The position numbers were made by a program, and so were the translations under genes. A stretch of DNA of 64,000 nucleotides from Paramarasmius palmivorus (taxonomy: Eukaryota; Basidiomycota; Agaricomycetes; Agaricales; Marasmiaceae), in NCBI GenBank assembly GCA_037176845.1, contig JAYKXP010000029.1:186001-250000 (forward strand). Reading direction: 5' to 3'. Shown here one piece after another: positions 11,452 to 21,856 of the stretch. The notes beneath the pieces are model-generated. The model was not told where the DNA came from, ran no database searches, and worked only from the letters and a program-made list of their open reading frames with translations. Every line of letters begins with the position of its first letter. Within the stretch, counting starts at the first letter, position 1.

Positions 11452-11500
11452 GAATCAAACTCCGCACCTCGCCTCTCTGAGACCCCGAGTTGCGTCCAAG
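11452..11500 (-). repeat. Right inverted repeat, copy 1
   Basis: Reverse complement starts CTTGGACGCA, then contains CTCAGAGAGGCGAGG and CGGAGTT, matching the left repeat at 10162-10210. Confidence 0.8.
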
Positions 11501-11545
11501 ACTTTATTATCAGCGAATACCTGCAGCGTCCGATAATAAAGTCTT
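11498..11545 (+). repeat. Hairpin near the right end of copy 1
   Basis: AAGACTTTATTATC (11498-11511) and its exact complement GATAATAAAGTCTT (11532-11545) form a 14-bp stem with a 20-nt loop. It also contains AATAAA and may serve as a transposition end structure or an RNA 3'-end signal. Confidence 0.6.
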
Positions 11546-11557
11546 GTTTCAAGACTA

Positions 11558-11566
11558 CCCTGGGGC
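11558..11566. repeat. Right target-site duplication, copy 1
   Basis: CCCTGGGGC, identical to 10149-10157. The MFS coding sequence continues directly after it. Confidence 0.75.
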
Positions 11567-13181
11567 TAGGCTTGGACGAATCTCAGGCAGCCTCAATCCA
11601 TGAAGACAATCTGCCTCTCGAACCGCCGAGTCGAAAGTATCAACTTGCGCTCTTGCTAGCGGGTTTCATGATGATATTCCATGTAATCGGCATCAATACA
11701 ACTTTTGGGACATTTCAGGTTTGCCTTGGCATACTATTCTTCCTCTCGTAGCTAATAGATGACTTACAGGAATTTTATTCATCGTCACGAACGAATATCA
11801 AAGATGCTAGAGGTCAAGACGCTCTCGTTTCCCTTGTCGGGACGATAGGAAGTGGTTTAACTTGGAGCGGAAGCATCTTTGTTAATCCGCTCATTGCCAG
11901 AGTAGAAAAGGTCAAATACGTCGCGCTTACTGGTGCTTTTATAATGAGCATGGGACTTGCGTTGGCCAGTTTCTCCACACGCGTAAGTACAGAAATCACG
12001 ATATAACATCCTACCATTACCCATTTCTTTCTGACAGCTATGGCACCTCTACTTGACTCAAGCCATTCTCTATGGACTTGGCGCTTCGATGTATTACTTC
12101 CCAATCATTGCAATAGCTCCGATGTACTTCGATCGTCATCGAGGATTTGCTATGGGACTTATTCTCGCAGGGAGTGGTGTCGGTGGACTTACTATCGCAC
12201 CTGTGCAGCAGTACCTCATCGACAGGTACGGAATACAGTGGGCACTTCGCGTTCTAGGACTCTGGAACTTTGTTGTCGGCATACCTGTTTCTATGGTAAT
12301 CAAACATCGCCCAGGGTTTGGTGGTGGTGGCAGGGCAAGAACGAGGATCAACAAGGCGCTCGCTAAGAAAGGCACGTTCTGGTATCAGGTATACAAAGAT
12401 CGCCTTGTTCGCTTGACCATGCTAACCGAGCTTTTTGTAGGCATTTGGCGCCTTCCTGCAAGCTGGAGGGAACATAGTACCTCTCTACTATATGACCTCG
12501 TATTCAGTATCTGTGTTATCGCTCTCGAGGTCTACCGGAAGTTTGTTCCTGAGTATCAACAGCGGCGTAAACAGTATCTCTCGTGTGGCGATGGGCGTTA
12601 TGGCCGACTACGTCGGACGTCAGAACACCCTAATTGGAGGTGTAAGGATCTTCCCCTTCCCTTATTTCTATGCTCACCTTCTCGGAATAGGTGATATTGT
12701 CTGCGCTATCTGTCTTCGCTCTATGGTATGATGCTCCAAAAGATAGATTCATTTCTTTCGTCATCTTGTATGGGATTTATGCTGGCGGCTACAATGCGCT
12801 TCTGCCGACAACGATTACAGAAATTTACGGAGTCGAGAACTATGCCAGTGTGAACGGAGCATTACTCTTCATACGAGGTCTAGGCTCTATCTTCGGTGCA
12901 CCGCTCGCGGGGTTGATTCTGGGTAGCCATACTCGAACTGGCCTCGACGCTGGGGTTGGGGGTTCAGGCTCGTTGAAGAAGAGGTACAACGAAGTAGTGA
13001 TATATGATGGCGTCTTGTTACTTGCATCGGCGCTGTGCGTGGTTTACGTTCGATGGTTGGATGCGAGAGATAAAGGAAGGTGGAAATGGAAGGCTTGATT
13101 CCATGCTACTACCCAGACATGTATATTAAAATAAAGAATTGTTGAACAGAAAACGGAAGTCTATTGGTATCTTTGCGCGCA

Positions 13182-15634
13182 TTATTCCCTGAGCTCAAGT
13201 TTCAGCGGCATCTGGATTCCTTCCTTGAATCTTCCCTTGACCACAGGCGCAACAAGTGCAGCATCGACCATGGTAATGTCTACGTCCGCGGGCATAGCGA
13301 ACTTGAAGGATTCAAGGAGTAGTGTAGCGACCGTCTGAATTTCATGAACACTGCAAAAAAAAAACACGTCAGCGGTGGACTATTGGCTCTGAATTTCACA
13401 TACGCAAATCTCCAGCTAATCAATGCAAGAAGTTGAGTTTTAGTGAAAACAATAAGGCTAGAGTACGTACCCAAGGCAACCTCTGACGCCAGCACCTAAA
13501 AGATTCAGGACATCACTATTGCCCCAAATGAGTGCTACAAAGAGAACGTACTGAAAGTCATTCTGCGACCGCCCCATTGGGTTAGAAGAACGATTCAAAT
13601 AGTTATAGATTGTGACTCACAAATTTCCATATACACCCAGGGTTGTTGCCCTTTTTGCATCCAAATGGCGATCGGGATTCCATTCATCAGCATCTACTCC
13701 CCATATTTCTTTCAAGCTACATAGTGATAGTGATTAATTTGAAATTCAAGAAGAGCAAAAACGCTAATTAGACTTACTAGTTGTATCCGAAAATAGAGAT
13801 CATAATTCGTTGTCCTTTTGTGACCGGGATTTCTGAAAGCAATTCCCCAGATGTAGATACGACGGGGTAAGCAAGGGGTATAATATCGTCTTCTTCTGCT
13901 TCACGAGTGAGGCGCAGCACGATAGGATGCAACCGGAGTGTTTCCTGAAGGAGTTGAGACGCTATTGGTCTTAATGTCATATCAGGGATCAGCATACCTT
14001 GATAACGGCGTTGAGGAATGGCATGGCGTCGTAGTCACTAGCTGACAACTCATCTCCCTTCTGCTCCTTGGTATGCTGGATTTCTTTGACTAAACGTTCT
14101 TGGTCAGCGGGATTGCGGGCCAGCTCGTAGAATAACCAAGTAAGTCTGTGGCAGAATATAGGTGTCATTCAAAATACGCCAGAATGAGTTCAAGTCAGCG
14201 TACGTGTTTCCGGATGTTTCATGGCCAGCTAGGATGATGGTACTGGATAATATTCATCAGTAATTTTGCTATGAACGGTTGTTTTTGAGTGCACATACGA
14301 CATCTGCGACAGTGCTTCCTCAACGTCCATCCTCTTGTCCGAATCAGTTGCATCGAGTGATCTTGCTATCGGAGCATTTGAATACCGACTGTGATTCGAA
14401 AAGACAAGATACTTACAAATGACACCTAACATATCATTTTCCTCAGAGGCCTCCCCTTGCAATTTGCTATCGTATAGCTGTTTTGCTTCGCCTTTCGACG
14501 CGTTGAGCCAGGCTTTCCAGCGGATGTCTTCCTTCGTGGCAAATATACTTGCAATGACTTTCTCGATGGCACTTGGGACGTAGTGACTACGAATTTGGTT
14601 CCAGAGGTATCTGATCTTCGTTGGGCGAACGGAGTCGACACTTCATACACCGTCAGGTCAGTGGTGTAGAAAAAGAACATGAAATGACTTACAATAAATT
14701 TCGCACCATATCCGCTAGCTGGTTGTTCTTGGATTCGAGGGCGCCAAAGTCAAAATCGAAGACAGCTGAAAAAAATCGATTAGAGATCTGCTATCGGGAG
14801 TAGTAAGAGAGGCGTACTTTCACCTAGAGCGTCCAAAGTTAGATTTGGGAACCACTTCGTTGTATCTATGACATCCTTCCCAGCCGCCACCTGCTCACGC
14901 CATTGCATTGCGAGCTGGGAAAGGCAGTAAACACCAAGTACGACTCCGCAGGCTGGAAGGAGCACACTCACGGAATTCGTGACCTTGTGGAAAATTCCAA
15001 CAAATGGCTTGATTTGTGCCGCAGAGAATGCTGGGTTCAAGATCTTGCGTTGTCGTTGATGGATCGAACCTGACATGGTAATAAGGAATCAGAGTGCACC
15101 AAACGAAGCAGATGGTGAGATTGAACCTTGCACGGAAACTATACCAGGCCCAAATAATCTATTGGTGTTGAACTCGGAGTCGGCAGATTTGCGATAACGA
15201 TAGGACGACTTGTGAAAAATGTGTTGCAGTGCCTTTGGGTCCGACACAATGAGCATGTCCTCCTGTTCAGAATAAATGGCCCAATTAGAATGACAGGAAA
15301 ATTGTATTGGAATATACGCCTTACATTGAGTAGTGTCTTTGCCCTAAACGCGGCACCGTATTCCTTCTGCCATTGGAACATCAATCCTGTCTTGACTTCG
15401 AACTGCTGAAGCAAGTCGTATTCGTTCCCTGAGTATGTTATGTCAGACAGGTTGCAACATGATGCATGAACACTCAGGACGAGATTACATACCAAGGAGT
15501 ACAGATGGGTTAGGTGGTCCTCGCATGAACCTAAGAGACCGTCTTCGAGATCGAAAGACAAGGAAAGTAGAACATAAAACGACGATAAGGAGGGGTGCAT
15601 AGACGATTGTGTTCAAGGAGAGTGTTAGAAACAT
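13182..15634 (-). CDS. Cytochrome P450 monooxygenase, 16 exons
   Basis: A complete P450 can be read through 15 short GT-AG introns. It starts at the ATG 15632-15634 with a hydrophobic anchor (LIVVLCSTFLVF), a basic patch and the hinge RGPPNPS. Family landmarks appear in order: W/C-helix segment SIHQRQRKILNPAFS; I-helix oxygen site AGHETS; K-helix ETLR (ExxR); WNPDRH in the meander; and the haem loop FSAGVRGCLG followed by WRFA, the Cys being the haem ligand. It ends LKLELRE. This type is ER-anchored and oxidises lipophilic substrates using P450 reductase. The substrate cannot be predicted. It converges on the disrupted MFS permease (83-bp gap) and sits between the two 1.4-kb elements. A degenerate relative lies at 61.3-62.2 kb. 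Confidence 0.92.
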
Positions 15635-16150
15635 TCTGAAAGCGACGAAGAGGTTTGTGTGAAAGAGTTTGGATCCTAGAAATTCTGGAGACTGGTAAAT
15701 TTATATGAAGTAGAGGCGTCGGAATGCTCGAAGTTTTCTGGAAGGCGCCCGATGTGTCATTTTTGCTGACGAGCAGAAGCGTAAATCTTTAGCCAATTGT
15801 TGGAAAGGTATCGCTAAAGCGGTGAAGAGCATTCGTAGTACCTCGGCAAGGGCAAGTAGGTCGCAGCGGAGATCTTTGTCATTGAAAATGAGGTGTTCCA
15901 CGCCAGTTCCATATGATCGGGCCGAGGAGGAGGACAGCCAACTGTAGCCCTGGTTTTTAAATACAGATCCAGAGGACCGAAATTTCCAAGAATTCCAATT
16001 TTTGGAAAAGAATGTCCGCTAGACTGTGGACATTCGGGCCGTCTGAGTACTTCGTCATACCAAATTACCTTATAGCAGGTGGTTTTGAGGCCTTCCCCTA
16101 GGCACCGTGGGGGGAACTGCGTGAACCAGAGCATGTCGAAGCAAAGGGTG
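15635..16150. other. P450 upstream region
   Basis: About 500 bp between the P450 start and transposon copy 2. Apart from a TATA-like element at 15700-15705 no gene is supported. Confidence 0.5.
15700..15705 (-). promoter_or_regulatory. Probable TATA box of the P450 gene
   Basis: TATAAA on the minus strand, 66 bp before the P450 ATG, a usual spacing for inducible fungal genes. Confidence 0.5.
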
Positions 16151-16159
16151 TGAAGAAGC
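16151..16159. repeat. Left target-site duplication, copy 2
   Basis: TGAAGAAGC, repeated exactly at 17560-17568. It differs from the duplication of copy 1, so this copy inserted on its own and is not a segmental duplicate. Confidence 0.8.
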
Positions 16160-16348
16160 TAGGCTAGGACGCATGTCGCGACCTCAGAGAGGCGAGGCTC
16201 GGAGTTCGAATTTTAGTCAGCGGCACTCCGGCAAAGTCACCTGGGCTCCTTGTCAATTCCCTCTCTACCACTTGACACCTTCTTTTAATGGATCCCCACC
16301 TCTAATATTGACTCTGTATATCTCTAATCACTGTCAATATTTATATCT

Positions 16349-16618
16349 ATGTCTAATCCACACGCTCTTTCCGACCAATCCACCCACTTTGACACCAATT
16401 ATCGCGCAAGACAACGAATCAACTCCGAACCGTGGCTCGACGCGTTACTCCGAGAAAGAGCCAACGTACCCTCACTGCGACCATTCCAATCGAAGCACGC
16501 GAAGGATCTAGTTGATGGAAGGGATGTCTTTCTCATGAGTGTCAAAGGACAAGGGGAAACCCTCGTCATGATGATCCCTTTAATTGCTGCTCAAGCACAA
16601 CGCGACTGTCTGGCTTAG
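16349..16618 (+). pseudogene. Captured helicase fragment in element copy 2
   Basis: The same 89-codon translation as the frame at 10347-10616, with the same Glu in place of the Walker A Lys. See that entry. Confidence 0.6.
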
Positions 16619-16830
16619 TCTTGCTTTCGATGATAGTAGAGGAGCTTGAGAAGAGCAACGGGATGTTCTCGAGTATACCGACGCCACTGACAAAGTTCGC
16701 AATAGAGATTTAGGCCAGTCAAATGGCTTGACCTCTGAGGTGCTTGAGGAAATATCAATAGTATCAGACTTGATACCCCGGAAGAGGCCTTTCGCGAAAT
16801 CTCGCTCCAACTTCAAGATTTCGTCGTGTT

Positions 16831-17299
16831 AACATGCACGCTGAGACCCTGTTGTTGTATCTTGGGCATGTGCAGGCGACGACTGCAGGGCAGGAGCGTA
16901 GAAAGGGGTCCTGGGTCCTGGCCAGCCAATGTGGGGTGAGAATGTGTATGGTCAAGGTGTGGGCAGGGATTTCGGGTGCGGATATGGATTCTGAGGGGAG
17001 CTGTATGCATATTGAACTCGTTGAAACTCGCTTGGATGTCCTGAGAGCAAGGTCAGACATAATAAGGAGAAAACAGGACTGAACACATACCTCGTACTTC
17101 AAATGCTTGGGTTGGGGCCTCAACTATAGGATCAGGTCTCCGTGACGCCAAAGGTGTCGCAGAAGCCTCAGATGTAGCATCGTGCCTCTTATTTTGGGTG
17201 GGCGTCGCAGGTATGGAGCTCCGTGTTGCGGTGTGCGAGCTGGCTGCGTTGATGAACTCGGGTTGGCTATGATGGGAAACTCGTCTTTGTCGGCTTCAG
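16831..17299 (-). pseudogene. Captured spliced S/P-rich fragment in element copy 2
   Basis: The same two exon-like blocks, 50-nt intron and in-frame TGA (16952-16954) as in copy 1. The shared TGA shows that the defect arose before the two copies separated. Confidence 0.4.
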
Positions 17300-17559
17300 A
17301 CATCACGCAGGTCGATGGATATGATAAATATGTGATGTATTCAAAAGACGAGAGTAATACAGGGATGCATAATTGCGAGGAAGAGGTCGTTGAAGGTGAC
17401 GTCGATGCCGCTCGCGGGTTGGAAAGAGACGAGCTCGTTATTGCCGGGCTGCCGAATCAAACTCCGCACCTCGCCTCTCTGAGACCCCGAGTTGCGTCCA
17501 AGACTTTATTATCAGCGAATACCTGCAGCGTCCGATAATAAAGTCTTGTTTCAAGACTA

Positions 17560-17568
17560 TGAAGAAGC
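17560..17568. repeat. Right target-site duplication, copy 2
   Basis: TGAAGAAGC, identical to 16151-16159. Confidence 0.8.
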
Positions 17569-17922
17569 CTGGAGGCTCAGGTCAGGGCGAACTGAACGTG
17601 TGCCGTCATTCCCGTTGCAATGACAAGATTTGCTCCGTCTGACACACACTCTCTCTTTCCTGTCATTTTCTTTCCTCAGCCAGCTCTCTTTGTCCTTATC
17701 CATATACCAGTATTTTGACGACTTGCAATTTCCCTGACCGTTCGATCCCAGCGACTCGATGACACGCCCAACGGTATCCAGCTTCCAGGTTTGCCGTATC
17801 CGAGATGTCTTTCTGAGAGAAGTGAAGGAGAAGCAATGAGTGGATATGTCACGGTGATGGAGAGTCGGCAATGTTCCAAGTTAGGTCGGTATAGGTGGGC
17901 GTTATCTCTACCATATACTGTA

Positions 17923-19687
17923 ATGACCTTACCAACATCACCGTTTCTCAGCCGAATTGGAACCACTCTCGATACCTCTCCAGAAGAAAGGCTCGTTATC
18001 CAGCGGTTGATATCGGATGGAGAGAAGAGATTACAAGTCATTCAGGACGAAATATCGAAATTGCAGGCGGAGCAGGATGAAGTAAAAAAGTTCATAGAAG
18101 ATCATCGAGCCTTTGTTTCCCCAATCCGTCTTCTTCATGCCGACATTCTCCGCGAAATCTTTTATCAATGTCTGCCTCAGAGGGAACTCCCAAAATGCCG
18201 CGCGCGAGAAGCCCCATTACTGCTCACAACGGTATGTCGAGGATGGCGAGAAGTCGTTATCACGACACCAAACCTCTGGAATCGCGTCGACATTTCCCTT
18301 CCACGACTTTATGATCCTCCAATAACGGACCAATTTCGTTCATTGATGCGTGCTTGGGAGGAAGGAATAGTGATCTGGCTCGAGCGATCAGGAAAGATGC
18401 CTTTGGAGTTGTCTTTCTCAGCAGAAGGCATGGCTGGTGGTTGGGGTTGGAGCGGGAATTGGAACATAGACGGAGAGAGTTGTGAAGAGCTAGAGCAACT
18501 CTATGCCAATGTTATGCGCTGCCTACTGGCACACGCATCTCGGTGGAAGAGTCTTTGTTTGAATGCTCCCAGCACTGTCTGGGAGACTTTCGCATCTTTG
18601 GCGGAAGATCTACCTTGGTTGGAGAGTTTTAAAACGAATGGCCTCGTTCACTCTACTATGGACACAAGGGGACAACCATTGGCGCTACTCATTAAACGAT
18701 CCCCTTCACTTCGCATGCTACACTTTCAGCATGCGTTTTCTCATTTACCGGTTCGCTGGAACTTCCTCACCAAAGTGGTGCTTTCCGAGCCGCCTTATTC
18801 AACCACTGTTCATTTATCCCAGGCCATGGAAGTCCTCTCGTCTGCGAGCACTTTCTTTGCGCCATTACACCGTATCCGCCCAAATTGACCCTGAAAACCT
18901 ATGGCATGCAGTTCCATTGGTCACCCTTCCCAACCTTCTCTCTCTGAATATCCAGTTCTCCGAGGACAGGGTAGACCATGGAATCGAGACCCTTACTGTT
19001 GCCTTGCAGCAGATCTTTGATTCCATCGTCGCCCCCAAGCTTACACATCTTTGTGCCATGCTGTCGCGTCGTCGCTTGGGGAACATCGATACACCTTTGA
19101 ACAGAGTTCCTTTCCTCGATTTTCTGGAACGCTCTGGTTGTACACTCCAGAGTCTAGCTTTAGATCTTCCGCTAGTTGATGATGCACTGATCCATCTTCT
19201 AGCTGCAACAGCCTCGCTCGAGCAGCTAAAACTGCAGATGAGTGGCGCTTCCAGATACAGGTTCTCTGGGCAGATCCCAATGACCCTCAACGATACCATC
19301 ATCCATGCTCTCACCCCGTCCTCTACCAACACCGACATTTTATGCCCGAACCTCGAGGTTTTTATGCATGGATCTTGCGTATCTTCGTCGGTGGAGGCCT
19401 TGCTCGCATTTGCCAAGGCAAGGAGTTTAGAATCAGAGTACTCGACAGTTCGTAGGCTGAGACGCTTGCAAGTGCATTTCGATCGCTTCATTGAAAACGA
19501 AGAGATGCAACCAAGCTTAGAAAGCTTGCGGAAGAAAGGGATGTCGATTCAATGGGTCTCTCCCTCGAGGCGACGCAATGCGGTTATGTCTGGGTATCAG
19601 GCGCCGCCAGTCGCACAGTTTCAGGAATACGTACATTCGACGGACATATGGTGGCCTAATTCGTCGCAATCTCCGACGTATTATTAG
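17923..19687 (+). pseudogene. F-box protein, array member A, frameshifted
   Basis: The start ATG at 17923 gives MTLPTSPFLSRIGT, matching the conserved M..SPF...GT.....PSP opening of all array members. A coiled coil (DGEKRLQVIQDEISKLQAEQ) and F-box follow (SPIRLLHADILREIFYQCLP, REAPLLLTTVCRGWREV, PNLWNRVDISLP). The frame shifts near 18838-18862: compared with member B the run CACTTTCTTTGCGCC has one extra base, so the upstream frame ends at 18888 and the remaining about 270 codons (RHYTVSAQIDPENL... to QSPTYY) lie in the next frame to 19687. Both halves align along their whole length with member B, so this is one broken gene, unless the indel is an assembly error. Confidence 0.75.
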
Positions 19688-20071
19688 CTACTAGTTTCTG
19701 TGTGTAGTGCCTGTTCAAGATGTTCCAGCATGTCTCTACGTATACACTCGATGTAGGATGACATTCCAAATAAACAGATAGCTTTACTATGTACGCTTGA
19801 GCATCAGTGAGGGGGTCGTGGTGCCGTCATTTCGCGTCATTGGCTAGGGCACTCTTTCTTTTGCCTTTTCTCTCCAGCTTTTCTCTCTACTCCTGTCCCC
19901 GATGATCCTGGTCCGCAATGTCCAACACTCCAGTGACCGCTCAATCCCAGCCATGGACCCATCAATGCCAAACAGGCTCCCTGTAAAGCTGCATTTGCGA
20001 GAGAAATGAAGGAGAAGCTTATATGTGATGGAAGTCGACTATCAGGTGGGTGCTATCTCCTTCATGCCACG
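19688..20071. other. Spacer between F-box array members A and B
   Basis: About 380 bp of untranslated sequence with a short AATAAA signal near 19767. No gene is seen. Confidence 0.5.
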
Positions 20072-21856
20072 ATGATCTTACCAACATCACCTTTTCTCAG
20101 CCAAATTGGAACTGCATACGATCCATCTCCGCAAGAACGGCTTGATATTCAGGAACTGATAACGAGCAGAGAGAAGAGGTTGCAGGCCATTCAGGACGAG
20201 ATATCCAAATTACAGGCGGAGGAAGAAGACGTGAACAAGTTCATAGAGGGCCATCGAACCCTTGTCTCTCCGATTCGACGACTTCATCCTGACATTTTGC
20301 ACGAAATTTTTTACCACTGTCTACCTCAAAAGGAATTACCGAAATGTCGTGCTAGCGAAGCACCGTTACTCCTCACAGTGGTGTGTCGAGCATGGCGCAA
20401 TATCGCTATCACCACACCAAACCTCTGGAATCGAATTCACATCTCCCTTCCACGCCCTTATGATCCTCCCCTCACGGACAAATTTCGCGCATTGATGCAC
20501 TCTTGGGAAGAAGGGATACAAATATGGCTCGAGCGGTCGGGAACGATGCCTATACAACTATCTTTCTCGGCAGAAGATGCAGCTGGTAGTTGGGGTTGGA
20601 ATGCCAACTGGAGCGCGGGTATCGATTGGAATATGGATGCAGAGAGTGGTGCAGAGTTAGAGAGACTCTATGCTAGCATTGTTCGCCGTTTGTTGGCACA
20701 CGCATCGCGATGGCAGAGTCTTTCGTTCGACGCTCCCAATGCTGTCTGGGAACCTTTGGCATCCTTATCCGAGCAGCTGCCATGGTTGGAAAGATTCAAA
20801 ACCGGTTGTTCGATCTATTCCGCTTTGGAAGCGAGGGGCCGACCACTGGCGAACCTCATTACACGATCCCCATCACTTCGCATATTTCACTCTCAGGATG
20901 CATTTTCTCGTTTACCAGTTCGCTGGAATTGTTTGACCGAAGTGGTGCTTTCCGAACCATCCTTCTCGACGACTGTTCAGTTATCCCAGGCGATGGAGAT
21001 CTTCTCATTGTCTGGCGCTTCTTTACGCCACTACACTGTATCCGCCCGAATCGACCCCGAAAATACATTCCATGCAATCCCACTAGTCACCCTTCCGAAT
21101 CTTCTTACCCTTAATATTCAACTCTCGGAGGGCAGACCAGGACTCGGAGTCGAGACTCTGGCTATGCATCTACAGCAGATTTTTGATTCCATCGCCACAC
21201 CGAAGCTTACGCATTTCTGCGTTATGCTGACCCGTCACCGTCTGGGGGTAGAGCATATCGATTCGTTCACCAGAGTTCCCTTTCTCGGTCTCCTAGAACG
21301 CTCTGGTTGCACACTCCAGAGCCTGAACCTGGATCTTCCGGTGGTTGATGATGCACTGCTTCATCTTCTATCTGGAATGACCTCACTCAAGCAGCTAAAA
21401 CTGCAGATGAGTGGCGTTTCCCGATACAGATTCTCGACGTGGACCCCAAGACCCCTTCGCGACACCATCATCCATGCCCTCACACCATCCTCCACGAATA
21501 TTGACGTTCTGTGCCCGAACCTCGAGGTATTCATGCATGGATTCTGTTCATCTTCTTCTGTGGACTCCTTACTTGCCCTTGCCAATGCAAGGAGTCCAGA
21601 ATCGGGGTGCTCGACAGTTTGTGGATTGGAACGCTTCCAGGCGCATTTCGATCGCTTCATCGAGAGCAAGGAAGTGCAACCAAGGTTGGAAGCTTTGCGG
21701 AAGGAAGGGATGTCGATTCAGTGGGTCTCTCCTTCGAATCGACGTGATGAGATATTACCAGGGTATCAAACGATCTCGAATTCAGGGTTTCACGAATATG
21801 TTCATTCAACGGACGTGTGGTGGCCTATTGTACCGTATTCCCCAATGTTTTACTAG
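20072..21856 (+). CDS. F-box protein, array member B (intact)
   Basis: Single exon, about 594 residues from the ATG at 20072 (MILPTSPFLSQIGTAYDPSP). A coiled coil at about 25-65 (REKRLQAIQDEISKLQAEEE) precedes the F-box (SPIRRLHPDILHEIFYHCLP, SEAPLLLTVVCRAWRNI, TTPNLWNRIHISLP). The C-terminal 450 residues form a leucine-rich fan with ERSGCTLQSLNLDLP and a closing MSIQWVSPSNRR block shared by the whole array. The expected role is a substrate adaptor of an SCF ubiquitin ligase. Upstream in-frame ATGs exist (20006), but the SPF opening conserved between paralogues supports 20072. Closest relative: member A. Confidence 0.85.
   Translation: MILPTSPFLSQIGTAYDPSPQERLDIQELITSREKRLQAIQDEISKLQAEEEDVNKFIEGHRTLVSPIRRLHPDILHEIFYHCLPQKELPKCRASEAPLLLTVVCRAWRNIAITTPNLWNRIHISLPRPYDPPLTDKFRALMHSWEEGIQIWLERSGTMPIQLSFSAEDAAGSWGWNANWSAGIDWNMDAESGAELERLYASIVRRLLAHASRWQSLSFDAPNAVWEPLASLSEQLPWLERFKTGCSIYSALEARGRPLANLITRSPSLRIFHSQDAFSRLPVRWNCLTEVVLSEPSFSTTVQLSQAMEIFSLSGASLRHYTVSARIDPENTFHAIPLVTLPNLLTLNIQLSEGRPGLGVETLAMHLQQIFDSIATPKLTHFCVMLTRHRLGVEHIDSFTRVPFLGLLERSGCTLQSLNLDLPVVDDALLHLLSGMTSLKQLKLQMSGVSRYRFSTWTPRPLRDTIIHALTPSSTNIDVLCPNLEVFMHGFCSSSSVDSLLALANARSPESGCSTVCGLERFQAHFDRFIESKEVQPRLEALRKEGMSIQWVSPSNRRDEILPGYQTISNSGFHEYVHSTDVWWPIVPYSPMFY

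Larger units (their letters stand above)
10158..11557. mobile_element. 1.4-kb non-autonomous DNA transposon, copy 1 (Pack-type)
   Basis: A 1400-bp unit present twice in the window in direct orientation, exactly 6002 bp apart, with no difference that I could find. It is flanked by a 9-bp (or 8-bp) target duplication. About 49-bp imperfect inverted repeats lie near its ends (10162-10210 and 11452-11500), sharing a perfect 15-bp core CTCAGAGAGGCGAGG. The right side carries an extra 57-bp tail with a hairpin. It encodes no transposase that I recognise. The interior holds a helicase fragment (plus strand) and a spliced S/P-rich fragment (minus strand). The target duplication size fits hAT, Mutator-like or KDZ superfamilies; I cannot choose. 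It lies inside exon 1 of the MFS gene. Confidence 0.8.
10073..13098 (+). pseudogene. MFS (monocarboxylate-type) permease, first exon split by a transposon
   Basis: Removing the element at 10158-11557 and one target duplication restores one reading frame from the ATG at 10073 into exon 1 (SSLGLGLDESQAAS...). The rest follows through introns 11719-11769, 11983-12037, 12389-12440 and 12642-12690, all 49-55 nt GT-AG. The stop is at 13096-13098. The protein has the about 12 membrane segments of a major facilitator permease of the monocarboxylate-porter type (YLTQAILYGLGASMYYFPI, RHRGFAMGLILAGSGVGG, IYGVENYASVNG). All downstream exons are intact, so the disruption is recent. Read through the element, translation stops after about 30 residues. 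A shortened protein from the ATGs in the first membrane helix, or splicing-out of the element, cannot be excluded. It is convergent with the P450 gene. Confidence 0.85.
16160..17559. mobile_element. 1.4-kb non-autonomous DNA transposon, copy 2
   Basis: The same 1400-bp unit as 10158-11557, in the same orientation. Its inverted repeats are at 16164-16212 and 17454-17502 and its hairpin at 17500-17547. It lies between the P450 gene and the F-box array, in apparently non-coding sequence. The sameness of the two copies implies recent activity, and since no transposase is encoded an autonomous partner elsewhere in the genome is expected. Confidence 0.8.

Noticed and set aside
10158..17568. A composite transposon formed by the two 1.4-kb copies
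   Set aside because: Each copy has its own, different target duplication, so they inserted separately; no outer duplication encloses the pair.
18865..19491. Long minus-strand open frame inside F-box member A
   Set aside because: Mirror frame of the F-box coding strand; a similar mirror appears at 21361-21669 in member B, and neither has motifs or splice context.
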